Part shown: positions 17,201 through 25,626 of the stretch, piece by piece
How positions within the stretch are numbered: position 1 is the stretch's first letter
How the letters are laid out: every line of letters starts with the position of its first letter
NCBI RefSeq assembly: GCF_030544485.1
Contig: NZ_CP130610.1
Coordinates: 2,728,001-2,792,000, forward strand
DNA: 64,000 bases
DNA from: Halomonas sp. HAL1
Lineage (GTDB): Bacteria > Pseudomonadota > Gammaproteobacteria > Pseudomonadales > Halomonadaceae
Direction: 5' to 3'
The notes under the pieces: model-generated
Databases searched by the model: none
Seen by the model: only the letters and a program-made list of their open reading frames with translations
Told to the model about the DNA's origin: nothing
Position numbers and translations under genes: made by a program

Positions 17201-18430
17201 GGCCTGCTCTGCAGCATCCAGGCGCTGCTGTCTGCGCAAAATGTCTGCTTCTAATAATCGCGCGGAACGCCCCGCATCACCATTCTGCTGAGTCAGCGGC
17301 CGTACTTGCCCAAGCGCCTGCTCAAGATTATTCGCCTCGGCTAAACGCCGGGCTTCTCCCAAGCGGGCATAAAACGCTGCACTTTGATACGCAGCTGCCC
17401 ACTGTTCTCGCTGGTCAGGTGCTTCATCCATCGCCTCTCCGAGTAAATCTCTCGCCTCAGCAAACTGCTGTCTTCGTAGCAGTATTAGACCTAAACCGCC
17501 TTTAGCCTCCGCATCTTGAGGATCATCGCTAAGCGCTTTCCTGAACGACTCTTCGGCACTACCAAGCTCTCCAGACTGAAGCGCAGTAAAACCGTCTGCA
17601 CGCGTGTTCTGAGCTCTTGACTCTTCAAACCGATGCATCACTTCGTTATCATTTGGATTGACCTGTGCGTACGTTTGATAAAGCACTTGGTCCGCTGGCG
17701 TAGCCTCTAGCCACAATAATGCTTGACGCCAAGCACTTTGTGCAGCCGCCGCATCTGGGCCATCTTGCCGCGCTATCTGCGCTAACTGCTCAATTCCATC
17801 ACGCCGGGTACCCTCGCGATAGGTTAAGACCTCCGCTAGGGCTAGGCTTAGAGGATCATCTTCAGGATAATTATTGCTAAACTGGCGCAAACCATCACGC
17901 GCTTCTCGCCATTGGGTATCGCTACCACCAGCCAGTGTTTGATAATACTCGACCGCTAAACCGCGAGGAGGAGTTTCGCCCCTAAATAACTCGCGATATG
18001 CGGAAGCAGACTCTTCATAGCGGTTAGCACGGGCTAGCTGACGAGCACGATTCAGCTGCGCGGCGTCTAACTCACTGCCCTGCTGAAGCTGGTCTAGCTC
18101 GATTAGACGCGGGTTATTAGGTGATGCCTCTTCAAGACGCCGAATCCACTGCTCTGCTTGATCAGGTTGTTCATCCACGAGGGCTTGGCGCGCTAATCTG
18201 AACAGAACCTCTGGGTCGTTCGGCCGACCAGAAAGGTATCGCTCTAAGGCTTGCCGGGCTAAATCTGGGCGTTGATTTTCTTGCCAGAAATCAGCTTGGC
18301 GCAATAATACATCTAGTGCGGTTTGCGAGTTATCTTGCCCCCACGTCGTTGACACCGGAACGCAGCAAGCTAATGCACTCAGCAAAAACCGTTTTTTAAT
18401 CTTCATAATAGTATTGATGGATGTATACAT
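14276..18430 (-). CDS. bcsC: Cellulose export protein BcsC (TPR periplasmic scaffold and outer-membrane barrel)
   Basis: BcsC carries cellulose across the periplasm and outer membrane. This 1384-residue form has a signal peptide (FLLSALACCVPVSTTWG), about 20 TPR-like helical repeats to roughly residue 825, a linker, then the BcsC C-terminal domain: EAPLRFSAIPFGEGRLEVAV (917-936), TPTQVTAGTPEG, and the barrel from about 1100 (NRNLNLDIGSTPLGFEETNL). Between residues 955 and 1095 there is a helical Ala/Glu/Leu-rich stretch of about 130 residues where E. coli BcsC has only a short linker, so the protein is over 200 residues longer than that homologue. The start lies two bases after the bcsAB stop, with GGGGA upstream. 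Confidence 0.94.
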   Translation of the reverse strand: MYTSINTIMKIKKRFLLSALACCVPVSTTWGQDNSQTALDVLLRQADFWQENQRPDLARQALERYLSGRPNDPEVLFRLARQALVDEQPDQAEQWIRRLEEASPNNPRLIELDQLQQGSELDAAQLNRARQLARANRYEESASAYRELFRGETPPRGLAVEYYQTLAGGSDTQWREARDGLRQFSNNYPEDDPLSLALAEVLTYREGTRRDGIEQLAQIARQDGPDAAAAQSAWRQALLWLEATPADQVLYQTYAQVNPNDNEVMHRFEESRAQNTRADGFTALQSGELGSAEESFRKALSDDPQDAEAKGGLGLILLRRQQFAEARDLLGEAMDEAPDQREQWAAAYQSAAFYARLGEARRLAEANNLEQALGQVRPLTQQNGDAGRSARLLEADILRRQQRLDAAEQAYRGLLEARQNDVDARVGLVQVLSDKGDWTAAQQVAQALPESARSQIGGLTTAQVEALRRQARQQDSFGAEAALREAIDLSPNDPWTRLDLARVLADQSRPDEAQALMVPFQSGSATPDQRYAAALFASERERWSETQRLLSGIPANAITADMQSLQQQAQIQQPLREAIAQLEQGNRTAAVASLQQLYLRYGDSELTPSQVSQIAGALSQAGAKSEALRWVEQDLASGVDEQTPNDYINHVLVMAQAGRPEAARQLFHRLAAYPQWQENQDALAAERGLVIIEADQLRQSGRLASAYDRLAEPMRQTPDNEDLLLAMGRVYADGGRQAQAEQIYTYALTRHPQSEQALQGAVQTALSNNRSRQASQLLDRYAPEEQTADTLLLRAQVARANGQSREALALLSQARQRLSGQEGEVTALSHGQNPFTDRARGSTHYSQRPNWLPGASREISSEVVLAEPEMQAPTLSQQIDDLSREIRRERAPRVATEFVFNFRDGESGLSQQDRIEAPLRFSAIPFGEGRLEVAVTPTQVTAGTPEGDGLRRYGRSGLAESASTLNQSLGGVSSILDEIESAVTSFFAAQSSLDAAVNEQEAVRLAAELEEARGFYEAALERNPLFEAGLTVASLTDQQLALFNSYLEENSVNFAELDLDGESLSAFANSREQIETALAGIQSRLQTEAQSARPSSLRDSGSGLELSYTNRNLNLDIGSTPLGFEETNLVGGINWRPKVADNISLNFTAERRAVKDSVLSYAGTYDAYSGDTWGGVVSTGGRAGINYDTETGGLYADVGTYRYTGNNVADNQSYELSLGGYARPISNERRQLQTGVHISAMAFDDDLSHFTYGHGGYFSPQDYVSVTFPINYQENFTDQLTLGGYIAPGFQSYSTDESNYFPTDPDAQALLDVFAALGATQESRYEGESESGVGLSFGGTMKYQMTPELSLGGNVDFNSFGDYNDTSASMFMNYIFGDSGERAR

Positions 18431-18432
18431 AT

Positions 18433-21400
18433 TTATTCCCCGCCAGGGCGCGTATTGCTACCCATATGTGCTCGACGCAACGCCCGACGCTTGAGAGTGC
18501 TATAAAAAAGCCCTGCCAGTAATAAAAGTACCGTCACCATCGCCAGTACCATGGGAATAATATACTGACCTGCATACCAACGAATCAGGCGATGCCAGAC
18601 CATCTTTCCTCGTGCTGTACGTGGGCCTACTTGATAGGCATTAACTTCCTGATCAGGAGAGATCACTACTAAATCGCCCACGGCTTGGCGGTTAATTTGG
18701 GGCTGATCAATGATCGCTGGTAACGCCCGCATTCCTTCATCGTGAAAAGCAGTTGCTACTACGATACTGCGCATTGGATTAAGCGGTGACCGAACCCCCA
18801 TTAATACTTGTTCAGGCGCTTGACTGCCGAGCCTGTTACGTGAGCGTTCTACGTCTCTCCCCCACTGTGCCTGCGCCCACAAGTTGAGCCGATTAAGCAG
18901 ACTTAACGGTGTAACACGCAAAGCGCCTTGCTGAATGCTAAATGGGTCTATGTGGCTATTGAGTTGGCTATTTTCTAATTGATCAGCACGAGCAACGACC
19001 AGGATATCGTGCTGGGCTAGGCTGTCATTAAGGGTTAATCCTTTTCGTATATTTAAGGCCGTACTGGTATAACCCGTGGAAGCTCCCATACGACCAATCA
19101 AACCAAGCGCGGTGCTAATTTCAACAGCGTCTGGCTCGCTTGCCAGCAGCAACGTTGTTTGTGACAAATCCGCCCACTGAGTGAATGGAAAGCCAGCGCT
19201 TAGCCAGTATGAGAGCTCAGGCAACGCTGCAAAATGCTGCGCATCACTCATATCTAAATAAGAGTCTGGATCGAGCCGCGTTTCAATACGATCAGGTAGG
19301 CCAAGCTCACATCCATCTTCGGGCGTATTGACCGCCATATTAAAGTAGAAATTAAGCTGGTTATTTCCATACAGTTGCTCTTGGGGGATGCGTAGCGTCG
19401 CTCTTTCTTGGCGAATATCATTGCCAAGTAGCCGCCAAGCGTCCCAGGCGAGCGGGCGTTTTTCAACGGGTAAAGAGCCAAGATAAGATCCGTTTAATCC
19501 CACTTCTAAGCGTGAATCGCTTTCATTTAACCATTCTCCGCGTGGGAACTCATAACCTATCTCCAGCGTAACATCGTCACCAGGCCACAAATGCATGTTC
19601 GGCGGTAGACGGAAGCTATAGTTTTGTGGCGGAGGGCGAATGCCTTCACCGACCATTTCACTGCCACTTGTCATGCTAGTGAGAAATATTGGTTCATTAA
19701 GTGCCTGCCAGTTAGGTGCGTCATAAGGTTCCCTCAAAGGAAAAAGAGGAGCGCTAACTTGTTCGCTATCCCCACTCAACCTCGCTTGATAACTAGCTAA
19801 ATAAGTTGCAGCGTTTTTCACTTCCTGTTCGGTTTTCCCCGTCGCAATAAGCAAGCGATACATAGGATTATTGGGATTGGCTTGTTGCAGTAAAGTTGGC
19901 CCATTTATCCGCGGCAACTCCACTCCTAGGGGCATTTGCTCAGGGGTGCCTATCACAATCGCATGCTGGTCAGGTATTTGGGTATGATGAACTGGAAAAT
20001 CCGCACCCCTAAATCCAGATTCAACAGCAAAATGCGACGCTAAAATAGCACTGGCACTCAGTAACGTTTCAGAGGGAGAAGCAGGCATAACAAAGGGTAA
20101 TTCCAGCCGATCCATGTCTGCTGTATCAAAAAATGGAGCTGGCAAATTAGCTAAACCGCTTACTGGGGGTAATGATTGAACGTCTACTGTAAGTGTCGAG
20201 CTAGGCAGTATTTCCACCCAAATATCTTGACTCAGCAGATTATTACACTGCTCTAATGTTTGACCTGTAATGCTAAGCAACAATGTGTTGTAGGTTACAA
20301 TTAACTCAGGAGGGATAGTAATTTCAGCCACTAGATGATCTGCGGTGAAGCGATCAAGCTCAAGAGTATCAACCACTATGCCGTTTAGATTAACGTCTAA
20401 CTGACTAAGTCCTTCCAATAACATATCGGAATAGCGTATCTCCAAATGCAATACAGCTTCCGTTGACACTTCATCGCTGCGTAAAGCGAACTCCACCCCC
20501 GCCTGGGCGCCATTACCCTGTATGCGTAAGAAATTAGGCTCTAACGATTCGCTATTCGTTTGCTGTAAAAGCGGGTAGATGCGTTCGCGAGTTTGAGTAG
20601 GCATGCTGAAAGCCAGCCCTCCTCTCGCGCTTACTTCAACGTCAGGCAAAAATGAGTCGTCAGACGATATAGTATCTGTCATGAACGACCTTGCTGGCGG
20701 TGGTGGTAGTGGATCCTCTAACTCTTGGCTCCATGCCCGCTGGGTAGACATAATGCCAATGATAATTAAAGAGACCAATACCATGCGCCATACCCATGTA
20801 GACGCTGGAGTTGCTGCTTGCGCAACTGCTGGGGTCTCACGAGTAGAGCTACCTTCTGCCTGCTTAGCTTGTTTTGTGCCTGGAGCTCCCCCTACAAATA
20901 AGCGACGCTCCTTCCAGTTTTTGAAAAACAGGCCTGTAACTGCACGAAAGACCGTCCACATGGAGCGAAGCGGCTGATCTTGGGGAAGCTCTCTTTTTTG
21001 TAACCAAGAATCAGCACGCCCCATAACCAATTTGACCAACTGGCGGCGTTGCGCCACGTTCAAGCTCCCAAACCGTAACCGGATATGTTGGCTATCATGG
21101 CTCACTATATGCACTGGAAAAAGAACCGGATTGCCGTCGAACTCCATTTCAACAAAGTCAATTCGGGTATCTTGAGGAAAGCCTGCTACGGCAGCAATTT
21201 GCATTCCTCCCATTGAAAGGTTCTGAGTGGTGGCAGATAAGGTATAACCGCCGACTAGATGCAATACCGCAGGACGGCTAAGCTTAATCCGAACGTATTC
21301 ACGAACTTGTCTTTGCTCGCTTCCCACTGCGATTGCCGCCATCAAAAAGAAAGCGCTAAAAGAGGCCCAAATTACATTGAAGATTAAGACGCTTAATTGT

Positions 21401-22968
21401 TCACCTTCGGGATTCCACCAGATAAGGCGTATAACGCCCCATACCGTACCGGCGGTCAGCAACGCTAGCAAAAATAGATGTGGTCGTGTGACATTAAAAT
21501 CAAAAAAACTTCGATCTAGCCGTCCGCCCTTTTCGGTAACATCAAACTTGCCACGGTTAGGATTAAAAAGAGTAACAATTGAAGGTTTAAGAAGATGAAA
21601 GGTTAGAACCGTTTCATATATTTCATTCCAGAATGTATAGCGATACTGACCGACTAGCTTTGCATTGGTATAAACGACGGCAAACAAGTGAGGTAAAACA
21701 TACACCGCAACTGTCTGTGGAGAGGCCTGAATAACATTAAGCCCAAACAACAGGTAGGCTAATGGCGCCGTTAAAAATACAAAACGCGCTAATGGAAACT
21801 GAAAATGTAGCATTGCGCTCAAGTAGCAGAGACGCTGAGGAATACTTAAACCTCGCCCCAGTAGAGGGTTATCTCGGCGTAATATTTGGGTCATACCACG
21901 AGCCCATCGCGCTCGCTGAACGATGTGCAGTGCCAAGCGCTCCGTTGCCAGCCCCGCGGCAAGAGGTATCCCCAGGTATGCGGTAGACCATCCTTTCCTC
22001 TGTAACTTTAAGGCCGTATGAGCATCCTCAGTGACAGTTTCGACGGCAAAGCCGCCGATTTCAGCCAGTGCACTGCGACGGATAACAGCACAGGAACCAC
22101 AAAAAAAAGTTGCGTTCCAGTAATCGTTCCCTTTCTGAATGGGGCCATAGAAAAGCTCACCTTCATGAGGCACTTCTCGTCCACTTACTAGGTTACGCTC
22201 AAAAGGATCAGGAGAATAAAAATGGTGAGGCGTCTGTATAAGTGCTAAACGATCATCAACAAGAAACGAACCCACTGTTGCCTGTAAAAACACTCGCGTC
22301 GTCACATGATCACAATCAAATATACAAATTAGCTCTCCTTTTGTTTTTTGAAGAGCATTATTTAAATTACCCGCTTTAGCGTGCTTATTATCTGAGCGTG
22401 TTATATATCCAACGCCTGCTTGTGCCGCGAAAGCACCAAATTCAGCCCTTTTACCATCATCCAAAATATAGACATTAACTTTATCAGCCGGGTAGTCAAG
22501 ATTTTGCGCTGCCAACACGGTATCACGGACAACATCTAAACTTTCGTTATAGGTGGGAATATAAACGTCTACCGTTGGCCATTTAGAAGTTTGCTTAGGC
22601 AAAGGCACCACTTTACGTTCAAGTAGCCAAGCTGTCTGAAAAAAGCTAAGCACTAGTACTAGCCAAGCATACAATTCAGCACCCAAGAGTCCAAAACTAA
22701 AAACAGACTCTAAAAGCCCCTCCGTTACCAGCGTCTCGGTCACTCTCCAATAGATATAACGGCTAGCAGTCATTACCGTGACCAAGGCCATTGCTAAGCG
22801 TATACGTGGCGAATTAACTTGACCCATTACAATTAAAAGAGCAGCCGTAATCACCCCAAATGCTAACTGATTACTCAGCGTCATGGGCGTTGAAATCACA
22901 ACTAGCAAAATAGGCGTGCAAATAAGTAACAAAAGGATAATCCAAATTTTATACAGAAGCTTTTTCAT
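18433..22968 (-). CDS. bcsAB: Fused cellulose synthase catalytic and regulatory subunits (BcsA-BcsB)
   Basis: A single 1511-residue protein joins the inner-membrane synthase BcsA to periplasmic BcsB. BcsA (about 1-690): membrane helices, the GT2 core with DDG (171-173), DCD (219-221), FFCGS (289-293), TED (314-316) and QRARW (352-356), then a c-di-GMP-binding PilZ domain with RxxxR (557-561) and NLSMGG (584-589). A linker and a membrane helix (MVLVSLIIIGIMSTQRAW, about 735-755) lead to BcsB, which has its carbohydrate-binding and flavodoxin-like domains and a final TM (MVLAMVTVLLLLAGLFY) with a basic tail. There is no internal stop or frame change. An E. coli-type operon has two genes here; Komagataeibacter AcsAB is fused likewise. 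The stop of bcsQ overlaps the ATG (TGATG); a GTG at 22971 is an alternative start. Confidence 0.94.
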   Translation of the reverse strand: MKKLLYKIWIILLLLICTPILLVVISTPMTLSNQLAFGVITAALLIVMGQVNSPRIRLAMALVTVMTASRYIYWRVTETLVTEGLLESVFSFGLLGAELYAWLVLVLSFFQTAWLLERKVVPLPKQTSKWPTVDVYIPTYNESLDVVRDTVLAAQNLDYPADKVNVYILDDGKRAEFGAFAAQAGVGYITRSDNKHAKAGNLNNALQKTKGELICIFDCDHVTTRVFLQATVGSFLVDDRLALIQTPHHFYSPDPFERNLVSGREVPHEGELFYGPIQKGNDYWNATFFCGSCAVIRRSALAEIGGFAVETVTEDAHTALKLQRKGWSTAYLGIPLAAGLATERLALHIVQRARWARGMTQILRRDNPLLGRGLSIPQRLCYLSAMLHFQFPLARFVFLTAPLAYLLFGLNVIQASPQTVAVYVLPHLFAVVYTNAKLVGQYRYTFWNEIYETVLTFHLLKPSIVTLFNPNRGKFDVTEKGGRLDRSFFDFNVTRPHLFLLALLTAGTVWGVIRLIWWNPEGEQLSVLIFNVIWASFSAFFLMAAIAVGSEQRQVREYVRIKLSRPAVLHLVGGYTLSATTQNLSMGGMQIAAVAGFPQDTRIDFVEMEFDGNPVLFPVHIVSHDSQHIRLRFGSLNVAQRRQLVKLVMGRADSWLQKRELPQDQPLRSMWTVFRAVTGLFFKNWKERRLFVGGAPGTKQAKQAEGSSTRETPAVAQAATPASTWVWRMVLVSLIIIGIMSTQRAWSQELEDPLPPPPARSFMTDTISSDDSFLPDVEVSARGGLAFSMPTQTRERIYPLLQQTNSESLEPNFLRIQGNGAQAGVEFALRSDEVSTEAVLHLEIRYSDMLLEGLSQLDVNLNGIVVDTLELDRFTADHLVAEITIPPELIVTYNTLLLSITGQTLEQCNNLLSQDIWVEILPSSTLTVDVQSLPPVSGLANLPAPFFDTADMDRLELPFVMPASPSETLLSASAILASHFAVESGFRGADFPVHHTQIPDQHAIVIGTPEQMPLGVELPRINGPTLLQQANPNNPMYRLLIATGKTEQEVKNAATYLASYQARLSGDSEQVSAPLFPLREPYDAPNWQALNEPIFLTSMTSGSEMVGEGIRPPPQNYSFRLPPNMHLWPGDDVTLEIGYEFPRGEWLNESDSRLEVGLNGSYLGSLPVEKRPLAWDAWRLLGNDIRQERATLRIPQEQLYGNNQLNFYFNMAVNTPEDGCELGLPDRIETRLDPDSYLDMSDAQHFAALPELSYWLSAGFPFTQWADLSQTTLLLASEPDAVEISTALGLIGRMGASTGYTSTALNIRKGLTLNDSLAQHDILVVARADQLENSQLNSHIDPFSIQQGALRVTPLSLLNRLNLWAQAQWGRDVERSRNRLGSQAPEQVLMGVRSPLNPMRSIVVATAFHDEGMRALPAIIDQPQINRQAVGDLVVISPDQEVNAYQVGPRTARGKMVWHRLIRWYAGQYIIPMVLAMVTVLLLLAGLFYSTLKRRALRRAHMGSNTRPGGE

Positions 22969-23750
22969 CACTCATCTTCCTGACGAATTTGCACTAACGC
23001 AGCATCCGGCAGTAAACGCATAAGATTATGAGCGATTACTTCCAAATCATTAACCACCGCTGATGTATAAGCATGCTGTAGAACAGAGACCTGCAGAGCA
23101 TGTGCTTCAGACACCGCAGGGTCGCGGTGTACAGATCCTAGCAGAGAAGCACCTAATCGTTCTTTTAAAAGCGAATAGACGTCACGACTAAGCTCGCTTC
23201 TTAAATCCAGTTGGTTAACAACGTAATACAGGTGCCTATTTATATCTCCTGAATAGAAGTCTCCTTCTTCAATTGAAGGCAGAACAGCCAAAGAAGCGCT
23301 ATCTGAAAGCAGCGCCGTCACACATAGTGGCTTTAACTTACATATTGCATCTAAAGCAACCGAATGCCCCGGGGGTAAATCTACTAATAAAACATCATCC
23401 GGGGAGTCATAGAAACTCCTAAGTGATTGATATAGAGCTTTCGGCTCACTGAATATATAGCTCTCAAAACGGAAGCGTTCTTCTCGAGTTGTGGAACCGT
23501 AAGCAAGCACATTGATGCCACTGGATGTAGTTCTTACCTTTTCATGCCAATATGGATTTGAAGTTGCTTCAGCCACATATCCTTGCGGGTCATTAAAAGC
23601 AATGCCAAAATGTAACTTCAGTGCATCCTGACTATCGAAATCGATAACCGTGACATTAAAACCTTGACGCTGAAATATATAAGCAAGGTTAGCAGTTAAC
23701 GTCGTTTTGCCAACACCTCCTTTAGGTGATGCAACGCAAATAAGCGTCAT
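22968..23750 (-). CDS. bcsQ: Cellulose biosynthesis ATPase BcsQ (ParA/MinD type)
   Basis: A 260-residue P-loop ATPase of the SIMIBI class. The deviant Walker A is SPKGGVGKTTLTANLAY near residues 8-24, Walker A-prime is VTVIDFDSQDALKLHFG, and the LLVDLPPGHSVAL segment is Walker B-like. BcsQ is required for cellulose secretion and helps place or assemble the Bcs complex at the cell pole and inner membrane. Its start overlaps the stop of the preceding gene by ATGA, and its stop overlaps the bcsAB start, so the first three genes look translationally coupled. Base composition is noticeably AT-rich compared with the neighbouring core genes. Confidence 0.92.
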   Translation of the reverse strand: MTLICVASPKGGVGKTTLTANLAYIFQRQGFNVTVIDFDSQDALKLHFGIAFNDPQGYVAEATSNPYWHEKVRTTSSGINVLAYGSTTREERFRFESYIFSEPKALYQSLRSFYDSPDDVLLVDLPPGHSVALDAICKLKPLCVTALLSDSASLAVLPSIEEGDFYSGDINRHLYYVVNQLDLRSELSRDVYSLLKERLGASLLGSVHRDPAVSEAHALQVSVLQHAYTSAVVNDLEVIAHNLMRLLPDAALVQIRQEDE

Positions 23751-24175
23751 GAATTAATTTTCCTTAACAACGCTTTTAGCGAAGTTTCTTCATTCTCACC
23801 TAATTTTTGCTCGTTACCGTTATCGGTATAAACTTCAAATAAGTGACCAAAAGAAGGCCGCTTCGGTTGGGTGGGCAATGGATTCTCATATAAAGCGTCA
23901 AAGGAGCTGGACCGGGAAACATTTTTTTGCTGGGGAGTATCTGGTCGCAGCGTTGATACTATCGCTGGCTTGTGTGCTTGGTGAGGTACCCGTGGTGTTT
24001 GCTTTGAGCTCTCAACGCTCGTATGCACTACACCAGGAGCATACTTTGCAATACAATCGAGCAATTTCCAACGCTGAGACTCATTGGAATGAGTCGTACC
24101 TGCCGCAAATTCCCGATATTCAAAATCTGTACCTAACTTTTCACCTAATACACCAATATCTATATTTTTTTCCAT
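23747..24175 (-). CDS. Putative BcsP/BcsR-like cellulose accessory protein
   Basis: A 142-residue soluble protein and first gene of the bcs operon. The N-terminal 45 residues (DIGVLGEKLGTDFEYREFAA followed by RWKLLDCIAKYAP) follow the pattern of the small BcsR/BcsP proteins that precede bcsQ (D-I-x-x-L, then Y-x-E and an RW-x-LL helix). The middle is a Pro/Ser/Gln-rich linker and the end TSLKALLRKINS is a short helix like those closing BcsP/BcsO proteins. The exact family is uncertain. The ATG at 24175 is used because the homologous part starts there; a start at 24235 would add 20 residues. The 217 bases upstream (24176-24392) hold no gene and must contain the operon promoter, which I could not pinpoint. 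Confidence 0.6.
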   Translation of the reverse strand: MEKNIDIGVLGEKLGTDFEYREFAAGTTHSNESQRWKLLDCIAKYAPGVVHTSVESSKQTPRVPHQAHKPAIVSTLRPDTPQQKNVSRSSSFDALYENPLPTQPKRPSFGHLFEVYTDNGNEQKLGENEETSLKALLRKINS

Positions 24176-24392
24176 GCTTTCGTTACAACCTCGTTTAAAT
24201 CTACAGCCAACACTATCCAGTAGGCTAAACCTCATGCATATTTATGACAGTATCTTGCTAGTAGCAACTATTGGCTCATACTGAGGAACTAGCTATTAAC
24301 CTGACTTTTATACTAGTTCACTCCCTACATCAAGGACTAAAAATAACAATAATTCAACGAATAGAAATATTCGCTTATCGAATAACAGCTTG

Positions 24393-25265
24393 CTAGGCAC
24401 TCTTTTGTGCTTGCTGAAGCCCTAACCCCAACAAAATGAGCACCAACCCGACCAGGGTTGAAGGCAAAATTGGCTCTCCTACCACGAGATAAAGCAAAAA
24501 CAGCGACACAGGCGGTGAAAGAAAAATCAGGTTGGAGACTTTGGCGGTGCGCGACACTTGATGTACCGCCAACTGCCACAAAATAAACGCCACACCCATT
24601 TCAAACAGGCCTACATAAACGCCCGCCCCAAACGCTGGCCAACCATGCCACTGCACACCTGGGCCAAGCAGTAACAAAACCGTCAGCACAGGCAGACCCA
24701 CACTGAAGTTTTGCCATTGGCCTACCAGAGGCTGTCGCTTATCGCGTGCATTGAGCAGCCAATAAAGTGCCCACAGCAGCGTCGAAGCGAGCGCCAGTAC
24801 AACCCCTAATGGATCGGCGAAAGAGACATTGAAAACCGAGCCACGTGTAGCGATCACCCAAACGCCTGAGTAAGCGACGAACCCAGCAACGATATCTATT
24901 CGAGTCAAGCGTTGACCAAGCAAAGGCACCGCTAAAAACGCCATCGCTAACGCCCAGGTATAATTCAGCGCCATGGCTTCTTGTCCGGGGAGTCGGTCAT
25001 AGGCGGCGAACAGCACTAAATAATAAGCCACGGGATTCATCAGCCCCGCCCACGCAGCTGTTTTCCAACCACTGCGTAGCGCCGTGGGCATATTTCCCTG
25101 CTTGATGACTAGCGCTCCCATTAATGCCCAAGAAACGAATGCCGCTAGCCACATCAATTCCAAAGGGCTCATCCATGCGAGTGCTACTTTGAAAGCCGTT
25201 GCCACTGTCGACCAAAGCGCTACCGCCCCCAGGCCATAGAGGATGGCTTGCTTATCCTGACTCAT
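24393..25265 (-). CDS. EamA/DMT-superfamily permease
   Basis: A 290-residue inner-membrane protein with ten predicted transmembrane helices arranged as two EamA repeats (about residues 5-140 and 150-285). The opening MSQDKQAILYGLGAVALWSTVATAFK with the conserved WST motif and the second-repeat FILWQLAVHQVSRTAKVSNLIFLSPPVSLFL stretch are typical of drug/metabolite exporters. Substrate unknown; amino acid or metabolite efflux is common in the family. Its start overlaps the stop of the Rdx gene upstream (ATGA), so the two are co-transcribed. It is downstream of no bcs gene; the divergence in base composition starts past its end. Confidence 0.9.
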   Translation of the reverse strand: MSQDKQAILYGLGAVALWSTVATAFKVALAWMSPLELMWLAAFVSWALMGALVIKQGNMPTALRSGWKTAAWAGLMNPVAYYLVLFAAYDRLPGQEAMALNYTWALAMAFLAVPLLGQRLTRIDIVAGFVAYSGVWVIATRGSVFNVSFADPLGVVLALASTLLWALYWLLNARDKRQPLVGQWQNFSVGLPVLTVLLLLGPGVQWHGWPAFGAGVYVGLFEMGVAFILWQLAVHQVSRTAKVSNLIFLSPPVSLFLLYLVVGEPILPSTLVGLVLILLGLGLQQAQKSA

Positions 25266-25531
25266 CGGTCGATATGCCCTAAATCTCGCTCTGGATCCAA
25301 TTGATCTCGCACGCGTTGCTTGAGAAGTTTTATATCGGGAAAGCCGCCATCACGCTTACGCTCCCAGAGCAGTAGTTCATCACACCATATCTCGAAAGTG
25401 CCGCCATGAGAGGGTGATAGCGCGACCTCCGTCAGTTGCTCACCAAAGGTCGATAGAAGTTCTTGGGCATACCAAGCGCTACGCAATAGCCACTGGCATT
25501 GAGTGCAGTAGCGGATTTGAATGCGTGACAT
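25262..25531 (-). CDS. SelT/SelW/SelH (Rdx) family protein
   Basis: An 89-residue thioredoxin-like-fold protein. It opens MSRIQIRYCTQCQWLLRSAWYAQELL, with the CxxC redox motif CTQC in the position where animal SelW has Cys-x-x-Sec, and has the family segment VALSPSHGGTFEIWCDELLLW and a closing FPDIKLLKQRVRDQL helix. The family is thought to be involved in thiol redox, but the bacterial role is not known. It leads a two-gene unit with the EamA permease and is divergent from the MFS gene; the 95 bases between them hold the presumed promoters. Confidence 0.88.
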   Translation of the reverse strand: MSRIQIRYCTQCQWLLRSAWYAQELLSTFGEQLTEVALSPSHGGTFEIWCDELLLWERKRDGGFPDIKLLKQRVRDQLDPERDLGHIDR

Positions 25532-25626
25532 TGAGAGTTCCTTATCGGTAAATTCCTTTGCAGGATACTATGTCGTTCTCAGAAAACATTTTGTCATCTT
25601 AAATTAGCAATCGCCAAGGAACCGTC

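Noticed and set aside
16738..17505. Long plus-strand open frame of 255 codons opposite bcsC
   Set aside because: It is a shadow of the TPR-coding strand, with no recognisable domain, and BcsC covers the region fully.
24367..24381. ATTCG/CGAAT hairpin after the EamA gene as a terminator
   Set aside because: The 5-bp A/T-rich stem is too weak and no clean U-run follows.
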